Positions 5,995-12,112 of a DNA stretch of 12,112 nucleotides are shown here, one piece after another (position 1 is the first letter of the stretch; each line of letters begins with the position of its first letter). Source of the stretch: CAYGWP01 sp964353455 (lineage in GTDB: Bacteria > Planctomycetota > Phycisphaerae > FEN-1346); the NCBI GenBank assembly GCA_964353455.1, contig CAYGWP010000107.1:1-12112 (forward strand). Direction: 5' to 3'. Under the pieces are notes generated by a model. That model was given only the letters and a program-made list of their open reading frames with translations. It had not been told where the DNA came from and searched no databases. A program made the translations under genes and the position numbers.

Positions 5995-8657
5995 TGACCA
6001 CTCCCCCGCACCGGTCTCTCGCAGGAAATATTGTCTCGTTGCTCGCACAAGCGGTAGCAATGGCGGCCATCCTGGCGATGCCCGGCGGCTGCGCAGCGCT
6101 GGCCGCACGCGCGCCGGGCGAGAACATCGGCCCCCCGCCGCTGCCCATCCTCTCCCCCACCGCCCTCACCGCCGACCCAGGCGACGGCCGCGCCTACCTC
6201 AGGTGGAACCTTCAACTGGAAGACCCCCGCGTCGTCGGCTGGAAGGTCCTCCAACTCGCGCCGGAGAAGGCCCCGATCACAAAAGAGCCGCTGACCGAGC
6301 CGCAGTTGGTCGTCCGCGGCCTGAAGAACGGCACTCAGTACACGTTTGCCGTCGTCGGCGTCCTGAAGGACAGCGGCCAGACTCCTGAGAGCAATACGGT
6401 CTCCGTCACGCCGCAGGCCGTGGGGACCGCCAAGGTCGTGCCGGTCAAGCGCAACGAGAAGATCGGGTTCGGCGAATTCCAGGACATCACATCGGGCCCC
6501 ATGACGGCGCGGATCGTCTTTCCGGACGGCCAGCAACTCGTCTATGACCTATGTCGCCCCGTCGATTGGACGACGCGGGACGGCGAGCACCTCATATACC
6601 CCAGGCAGTTCGGGAACGGCCTGGACATCGGCCAGTTCGACGAGCGCGGGCTGCCGAAGATCATCCCGCCGGGCGGCCTTAAGGAGGGCGGCCCCATCGG
6701 CCGCCTGCCGGGATACACGCTCGGCCAGGGCGCCGAGTACCGCGATGCGCAGTTCGGCCTGCCCCATCCGCACATCACGGACCCGCTCACGCTGCCGGCC
6801 GATGCCGCGAAGGGCGATGCGCGGCCGAAATGGTTCCCGCCCGAGGTCGATGGCAACCGCGTCACGTTCCACTACTGGCTTCCGCTTGCCGCAATGGGCT
6901 ACCGCTCGTGGACTTATGTGCTTGTGTGGGAGACGTGGTGGCCCATCGAGCGCGACCGGCACGGATGCAAGTATCACGGCCTTGCGCGGCTGGTTGAGGT
7001 GGAGATGCCGAGCGCGCTTAACCTGGGTTACCAGGTGATGCTCAACAACGGTTTCGGCCCCGGCGGGTCGCGCAAGGGCGTAACGTACTATGGAACGGGG
7101 TTCCGCGAGCCGGGCCGCGAGATCGTCGATTTCTCCGGCGACAAGAACCAGAAGGTCGTCTTCCAGTCGCCCAAGCCGCCGCGGCGCGGGTACGGATACC
7201 ATCCGAACCACGATTGTCTTCAGACCAGCCCGCTCATCTTCTACGATTGGGGCAAGGCCGGCCTGACCATTGCAGCACGAAGCCTATACTACCACTGCGC
7301 CAACAACTCAGCCTCTTACATCGAGCAGGGGGCCGACGGCGTGTGGCCGAACCTGGCCTGGGACATGGCCATCGCCGGACGGCGCACGGCCGTCGATACC
7401 GTCGAGTACCTGTACACGGCCGACACCGCCCAGCCGCTGCCCCAGCGGTTCATAAGCGCCCGCTGCGAGGCGTACGGCGACGTGTCGCGGCGGATGGGCG
7501 TCCAGGACAGCGTTGGCGCCGTCGCCATGGACACGCCGCACAGCCAGATCAAGCGCGAGGGCGGGCCGCTCCCCTTCGCCGAGAAACAGATCAAGAAACT
7601 CGAAGGCACGGGCATCGACGTACTGGCCATGTACCACGACATCTGGCACGCCGTGCCCATCGAGGTGGATGACGCCTACCGCTTCGACGAGAAGCACGAC
7701 TGCAACCCGTCGCTCAAGGCGATGTGCGACCGCCTGCGCGCGGCAGGCTACCAGCCGGGGTTCTGGTTCCGCGGGGACTTCACGAAGACCAGCCTCCCGA
7801 CCGCGCTCAGCGACCACATTCCGACGGCCGACATGTACTACGGTTACGAGATGGCGAAGTACCCGGATGTGTCGGCCATCCTGAAGGAGCGCGGCATCCC
7901 GCTCTTCCGCGAACACACCAACTGGGTGAGGAAGTGCCGCGACGGCTCGTGGCCCTACAACACGCCGTATCAGTGGGTGCCGATGAGCCTGGCCACCGAG
8001 TGGTGGGACCGGATCGTCTGGCCCACGCTCTGGATGAGCGCGCGGCTGGGATTTACGCGCGTGCTGGTCGATGGCGGATTCGGCGGGTTCCAGGGGGTCG
8101 ATTACGCCCCGATGCTCGACGGCAAGGCCGCCGGGGCGGTGGCCTGCCAGCCGTACTGGTGGCGGCTGTGGCGGTCGATGAATCACGTAGGTATCAAGAT
8201 GTATGGCGAGTGCACCGTCGGCTGGAGGGGCGGGAACGTCGTCGCCGGCGGCCAGGGCGATGAATACTACCAGTGGATGTTCCACCTGGGCTGGTACATC
8301 GGCGGCGGCAAGGCGCTCCAGACCCCGGAACTGGCCCACCGAACATATCAACTCTATAACAGCAACCAGGGCGCCGCCGGGTCGCCGGCGGTCCGGCGTT
8401 TCGCCCGGAAGTTCTACGAGAAGACCGGGCCGCCCGACTGGCTGGAACTCAAGGACCTCCGCCAGGGCGACCCGGTCGAGATGGACGCCAAGGTTGGCGA
8501 TTCGCCCATCGCCGGGGCCGGCACCCGCGCCACCGCCGCCGAGACCGTCAAGATCCAGGTCCGCCCCTGGACCTGGACCGACGTCGTCTGGCACTACGCC
8601 GACGGCCGCTCCGTCGTCTATCCCGCCTACGAGAAGATCGACTGGAGCAAGGAGTAG
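5994..8657 (+). CDS. Exported probable lipoprotein with FN3-like domain and GH36/GH31-like barrel
   Basis: The start at 5994 gives 887 aa beginning with a signal sequence (hydrophobic 13-29) that ends in P-G-G-C with Cys33, an imperfect lipobox, so a lipid-anchored protein is likely. Residues about 46-140 read as a fibronectin III-like domain: A-Y-L-R-W-N near the start, G-L-K-N-G-T-Q-Y-T-F-A-V-V late. A large beta-rich region follows (about 145-530), then a barrel from about 530 whose segments V-L-A-M-Y-H-D-I-W-H (D549) and A-A-G-Y-Q-P-G-F-W-F recall alpha-galactosidase-type enzymes of clan GH-D or GH31. D693 in R-V-L-V-D-G-G-F and E739 in M-Y-G-E-C-T are other acidic candidates; I cannot assign nucleophile and acid/base. 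A small beta domain ends the protein. It is coupled to genes on both sides and probably acts with them on the same glycan. The exact GH family is uncertain and could be undescribed. Confidence 0.82.
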   Translation: MTTPPHRSLAGNIVSLLAQAVAMAAILAMPGGCAALAARAPGENIGPPPLPILSPTALTADPGDGRAYLRWNLQLEDPRVVGWKVLQLAPEKAPITKEPLTEPQLVVRGLKNGTQYTFAVVGVLKDSGQTPESNTVSVTPQAVGTAKVVPVKRNEKIGFGEFQDITSGPMTARIVFPDGQQLVYDLCRPVDWTTRDGEHLIYPRQFGNGLDIGQFDERGLPKIIPPGGLKEGGPIGRLPGYTLGQGAEYRDAQFGLPHPHITDPLTLPADAAKGDARPKWFPPEVDGNRVTFHYWLPLAAMGYRSWTYVLVWETWWPIERDRHGCKYHGLARLVEVEMPSALNLGYQVMLNNGFGPGGSRKGVTYYGTGFREPGREIVDFSGDKNQKVVFQSPKPPRRGYGYHPNHDCLQTSPLIFYDWGKAGLTIAARSLYYHCANNSASYIEQGADGVWPNLAWDMAIAGRRTAVDTVEYLYTADTAQPLPQRFISARCEAYGDVSRRMGVQDSVGAVAMDTPHSQIKREGGPLPFAEKQIKKLEGTGIDVLAMYHDIWHAVPIEVDDAYRFDEKHDCNPSLKAMCDRLRAAGYQPGFWFRGDFTKTSLPTALSDHIPTADMYYGYEMAKYPDVSAILKERGIPLFREHTNWVRKCRDGSWPYNTPYQWVPMSLATEWWDRIVWPTLWMSARLGFTRVLVDGGFGGFQGVDYAPMLDGKAAGAVACQPYWWRLWRSMNHVGIKMYGECTVGWRGGNVVAGGQGDEYYQWMFHLGWYIGGGKALQTPELAHRTYQLYNSNQGAAGSPAVRRFARKFYEKTGPPDWLELKDLRQGDPVEMDAKVGDSPIAGAGTRATAAETVKIQVRPWTWTDVVWHYADGRSVVYPAYEKIDWSKE
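8649..8654 (+). promoter_or_regulatory. Shine-Dalgarno site of the third operon gene
   Basis: AAGGAG forms the last two sense codons (Lys-Glu) of the upstream gene, immediately before its TAG, and lies seven bases before the ATG at 8662. It supports that start and coupled translation. Confidence 0.8.
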
Positions 8658-8661
8658 CCGC

Positions 8662-11600
8662 ATGCCGATTCGCCCCTTGGTGTTGGCCGCACTCGCCCTT
8701 GTCTCATGGCCCGCCCTCGGCGCAACCTACTACGTTCGCGCCACGGGCGACGACACGGCCGACGGCAAGAGCCCGCAGACTGCCTTCAAGACGGTCCTCC
8801 GCACTGCCCAGGTCCTGAACCACGGCGACAGCGTCGTGATCGGGCCAGGCACGTACAAGGAGGCGGCGCTCTTTGCCGAGCAGTTCGGCACGCCGCAGGC
8901 CCGCATGGCCATAACGGGCGATGAGTCCGGCAAGTTGACCGGCGATGCGGCCGGACCGGTCGTGATCGTGCCGGCGAGCACGTCGCAACCGGCGGTCGGG
9001 TTCCATCGCTTCCAGTTCCTGACGATCTCCGGGCTGACCTTCCGCGGCCCCGGCCCGGGCCTTCGGCTCCAGGCCTGCCGCGAGGCGATCATTGAGCGCT
9101 GCACGTTCGACGGCCTCTCCACGGGCCTGTCGGTGGAGTCGTGCCTGAACACGCGCGTGGAGAGTTCGGTGTTTGCCCAGTGCAGCATCGGCGCGAGCGT
9201 TCGCGCATCGGTGGATACGCGCCTGGCGCACCTGACCATCGCGGGTTGCTCGACGGTGGGAGCGATGGCGATCAACTGCGGCGCGGGCACGGTCCGCAAC
9301 TGCATCTTCACCGCCAACAACAGCAACATGATCGCAGACAAGAACTCCGCCCCGTCCTGGACGAGCGACTACAACGTGCTCACCGGCGCCACCGGCGTCT
9401 GGGGGCAGGTGCCGGTGGTGACGTTCCCCGCCGAGTGGTTCGCCGCCAGCGGCCAGGACCGCCACAGCGTTCACGTGGCCCCGGCGTTTGTTTCGCCGGA
9501 GAAGTTCGACCTCCATATTGACCCCGAGGTCCGCTGGGGCGGCGGCCAGCCGGGCATGAACGTCGGCGCCACGCTGGAGCCGAAGGTCGCCCTGGACCGC
9601 GACGGCAAACCGTTCCGCGACCGCGGCGGGGCCGTGGCCGCGGGGGCCTATGACTACCCGGACCCCAAGCCCGCCGGCGGCTGGAAGGTGATCGGCAAAC
9701 TCGAGGGCAAAGGCCCGCGGCAGAGCGCAGGCATCTACAGGCCCGATGGAACGCTCGTCCGCATGCTGCTTGCCGACGCTGCCGCCGTGCGCGAACTGTG
9801 GTGGGACGGCCGCGACGATGAGGGCCGGCCCGCCGCGGCCGGCAAGTACGAAATCCGCTCCGCCGTCCACGATGTCCGGTTGGCGGAGGACGGCGCCGTC
9901 GGCGACAACGGCAGCACACTGGGCACCTACAACTGTGACAATCCCGACCGCGTCCTGGTGCTGCCGGACGGCCGGTTCGTGGTGGCGACGATCTATGATG
10001 AAGCCGGCATTCCGCTGCGGTTCCACAGCCCCTCCGGCCGGAGCATCCTCGGCGCCAACCTCCTGGACAAGGAGTTCCTGGCGCTGGCGCTTGACCTGGC
10101 GGATAGCGCGATCATCGGCTGTGTGATGCGCCCGCCCGCATCCAGACTGGAGCGGATCCTCCCGAGCGGCGAACGGGCGCGCATGGAGAACGGTCAGGAC
10201 GCTTACCCTATCTTCTCCGAGGCCGAGCAGAAGACTATCGCCGACGAGCAAGCCAGGGCCCGCCAGTACCGCGCCGGCAAGGACAAGCATGCCAAGGCTG
10301 CCAAGCAATGGGAGGTCGAGTCGGCCCGCGCCGCCAAGGCCAACAAGACGTTCACTCAGCCCGCCCCGACACCGCCGGCCGAGCCCAATCCCCCGCTCGT
10401 GACCTACGAAGTGCGAGGGTTGGCCGTGGTGAACCACACGGCCTACATCTCGCTGGGCGGCTTCAACGTGGTCCGCGTGATTGACCTCGCGACCGGGCAG
10501 AAAAAGGCCGACTGGAGAGTGCCCGCCCCCGGCGACATCGCCTGCGACGCCGCCGGCGCTTTGTGGATCATCTCCGGCACGGATGTCGTCTCCTTGAGCC
10601 CCGACGGCAAGGCCAGCCGCAAGTGCGCCACCGGTCTGCCCGCGCCCCGGTTCCTGGCCGCCGGACCGGGCATGCTGGCCGTCGGCGATCCCGCCGAACA
10701 CAAGATCGCCCTGATCGACCCGGCCGGCGGCAACATCATCCGCACCATAGGCAAGGTCGTGAACGCCACCGGCTGGAATCCGACCGACCCGGAATGGTTC
10801 CGCGCGCTGCGCGGCATGGCGTTCTTCCCCGACGGCCGGCTGCTTGTTGCCCTGCACGGTTCGGTTCGGGCAATCTGGCCGCGGACCGGCAAGTTATCGT
10901 TCGAGCAGTACAGCAACTTCCTGGACATCTGCGTGACCCACCCCACCCAGCCCGAGTACGTCTATAGCCGCCAGGGTATCATGCACGTTGACCGCACCAG
11001 CGGCGCCGTGACGCGGCGGGTCGATATTCCCGACTGCGCCCGCAACGGGCTGTTCGCCGTCTCGGCCGTGCTTGGCGGCCGGCCGTTCATCGGCTTCCGC
11101 AACGAAGGCATCGTGCGGATGCTGTTCGATGTGTCCGACCCGCTCAAGCCCCGACTGGCCTACGATGCCACCGGGCCGGACGCCGAGGAACTCCGCAGAC
11201 TGGGTTTCCGCCCCAGCGTGTTCGGCAGAGACGGGGCGGCGTTCGGATGGGGCGGCGGGCTGCTGTTCCGCAAGTGGGCCTTCAAGGGCCTGGATGCCGC
11301 CGGAAACCCCTCGTGGGATAGCGGCGCCTCCGCGGAATTCGGCCCCAAGGCCGACCCCGACACCGGCCGCGGCATGACGCACAAGCGCGGCCTGGCCATA
11401 GACCCGATAACGGGCGATGTGTATTACCTGGCCGTCACGCGGCGATTCAACAAGATGGTGCCCGCGTGGGGCGCCGACGGCACCGGCGTGGGCAGGACCA
11501 CCGCCGACGGCCGGCCCTTGTGGTTCTCCCTGAGTTCCGGCGGCAACTACCAGACCATTGCCGCGGCGCATGACGGCAAACGCCCGTGGGTTCTGGCATG

Positions 11601-12112
11601 CAAAAGTTTCGGCGGACAGGTGGACGTCTTCGACAGCGACGGCCTGCGTCTGACCACCAGCAACTGGGGCTGGCTGGCCAACTGGCAGTGCGGCTTCGTG
11701 GACACCATTGACGGCCTGAGCGCCTACATCCGCCCCGACGGCAAGGTGGGCGCGTACGTGGAGGATGATTCCATCGGCCGGTTCCTGCGGGCGCGGCTGG
11801 ATGGGGCCGAGACGCTCGAAAAGAAATCCGTCGCCTTTAACTGGGCCGGCGGGGCTGAACCGGGCGCACCGCCGACCACCGAGTCCGCCGGCAAAGACAT
11901 CCAGCGCGGCCAGATCATCCCGAAGGTGGCCGCCCTGGCGGTGGGCGGCGACTGGGCCGCTTGGGTAAAGGCCGGCGTCACGCCGCAGGTCATCTGCCTG
12001 CCGGCTGTTACCTGGGGCCGCTCCTGGCCGCAGGACCTGTTCGACTCATACAAGGCCGGCGCGGGCGTGGCCGCCTTCTGTCATGACGGCAAAAGCATCT
12101 ATGTATATTTCC
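8662..12112 (+). CDS. Giant exported beta-helix / FlgD-like Ig / beta-propeller protein, 3' end beyond window
   Basis: From the ATG at 8662 the frame is open for 1150 codons to the window edge, as checked by translating every line, so the gene is 3'-incomplete. A Sec signal peptide (1-19, cleavage after A-L-G) is followed by A-T-Y-Y-V-R-A-T-G-D-D-T-A-D-G and V-V-I-G-P-G-T-Y, the usual opening of a right-handed parallel beta-helix of the DUF1565/NosD kind. Repeats such as I-I-E-R-C-T-F, V-E-S-S-V-F and V-R-N-C-I-F follow (to about 235). Residues about 339-407 look like a FlgD/CHU-type Ig domain (W-W-D-G-R-D-D-E-G-R, then A-A-G-K-Y-E-I-R). From about 410 on, strands such as L-P-D-G-R-F-V-V-A and F-F-P-D-G-R-L-L-V-A-L point to a beta-propeller, interrupted at 520-578 by a Lys/Ala/Gln-rich helix and a Pro-rich linker. 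Such folds bind or cleave polysaccharides; I see no clear catalytic site. A long antisense open frame at 8704-10857 is a composition artefact. Confidence 0.9.
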   Translation, partial: MPIRPLVLAALALVSWPALGATYYVRATGDDTADGKSPQTAFKTVLRTAQVLNHGDSVVIGPGTYKEAALFAEQFGTPQARMAITGDESGKLTGDAAGPVVIVPASTSQPAVGFHRFQFLTISGLTFRGPGPGLRLQACREAIIERCTFDGLSTGLSVESCLNTRVESSVFAQCSIGASVRASVDTRLAHLTIAGCSTVGAMAINCGAGTVRNCIFTANNSNMIADKNSAPSWTSDYNVLTGATGVWGQVPVVTFPAEWFAASGQDRHSVHVAPAFVSPEKFDLHIDPEVRWGGGQPGMNVGATLEPKVALDRDGKPFRDRGGAVAAGAYDYPDPKPAGGWKVIGKLEGKGPRQSAGIYRPDGTLVRMLLADAAAVRELWWDGRDDEGRPAAAGKYEIRSAVHDVRLAEDGAVGDNGSTLGTYNCDNPDRVLVLPDGRFVVATIYDEAGIPLRFHSPSGRSILGANLLDKEFLALALDLADSAIIGCVMRPPASRLERILPSGERARMENGQDAYPIFSEAEQKTIADEQARARQYRAGKDKHAKAAKQWEVESARAAKANKTFTQPAPTPPAEPNPPLVTYEVRGLAVVNHTAYISLGGFNVVRVIDLATGQKKADWRVPAPGDIACDAAGALWIISGTDVVSLSPDGKASRKCATGLPAPRFLAAGPGMLAVGDPAEHKIALIDPAGGNIIRTIGKVVNATGWNPTDPEWFRALRGMAFFPDGRLLVALHGSVRAIWPRTGKLSFEQYSNFLDICVTHPTQPEYVYSRQGIMHVDRTSGAVTRRVDIPDCARNGLFAVSAVLGGRPFIGFRNEGIVRMLFDVSDPLKPRLAYDATGPDAEELRRLGFRPSVFGRDGAAFGWGGGLLFRKWAFKGLDAAGNPSWDSGASAEFGPKADPDTGRGMTHKRGLAIDPITGDVYYLAVTRRFNKMVPAWGADGTGVGRTTADGRPLWFSLSSGGNYQTIAAAHDGKRPWVLACKSFGGQVDVFDSDGLRLTTSNWGWLANWQCGFVDTIDGLSAYIRPDGKVGAYVEDDSIGRFLRARLDGAETLEKKSVAFNWAGGAEPGAPPTTESAGKDIQRGQIIPKVAALAVGGDWAAWVKAGVTPQVICLPAVTWGRSWPQDLFDSYKAGAGVAAFCHDGKSIYVYF

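Noticed and set aside
7308..8663. 451-codon open frame on the - strand
   Set aside because: Shadow of the FN3/barrel gene; composition-biased translation with no domain.
8704..10857. 717-codon open frame on the - strand
   Set aside because: It opposes the beta-helix/propeller gene, whose sense frame has signal peptide, ribosome binding site and recognisable repeats; the antisense product has none of these.

Overview
The window looks like a chromosomal piece of a GC-rich, free-living bacterium of the Planctomycetota/PVC type. The grounds are indirect: G or C at most third codon positions, a TIM-barrel protein with a planctomycete-style twin-arginine leader, very large secreted carbohydrate-active proteins of unusual architecture, and a palindromic intergenic repeat rich in GCCACGGC/GGCTTGCC words. 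No rRNA, tRNA, CRISPR array or transposase is visible, and the phylum call is an inference.

Layout. Bases 1-92 hold a short open end on the + strand that resembles an internal motif of quinolinate synthase (NadA) and then stops, probably a gene remnant. Two genes follow on the - strand: a thioredoxin/redoxin-fold exported protein (1250-1849, upstream in transcription) and a Tat-exported TIM-barrel protein related to aldo/keto reductases (130-1113, downstream). A 320-base divergent region (1850-2169) carries a plausible promoter for each direction, and a roughly 100-base palindromic element (2061-2160) lies directly against the Shine-Dalgarno sequence of the next gene. The rest is a + strand operon of three very large exported proteins: a 1274-aa GH42-like glycoside hydrolase (2170-5994); an 887-aa probable lipoprotein with a fibronectin III-like domain and an alpha-galactosidase-like barrel (5994-8657); and a protein of at least 1150 aa with a beta-helix, a FlgD-like Ig domain and a beta-propeller (8662 to beyond the window end). 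The junctions are tight (TGATG overlap, then a 4-base gap), and each Shine-Dalgarno sequence sits in the last codons of the gene before, so the three are probably translationally coupled and act together outside the cytoplasm on a complex glycan.

The most interesting signal is at the 3' end of the redoxin gene. The frame stops at a UGA exactly where, from memory of the family, relatives carry a C-terminal Cys in a Y-G-C-x-x-K tail. A 7-bp hairpin with a G-starting loop lies 22 nt after that UGA, within the range described for bacterial SECIS elements. The active site has a single Cys (C-P-P-W), so a C-terminal selenocysteine could be its redox partner. This makes it a candidate, unproven selenoprotein; a nonsense mutation of a dispensable tail is the main alternative.
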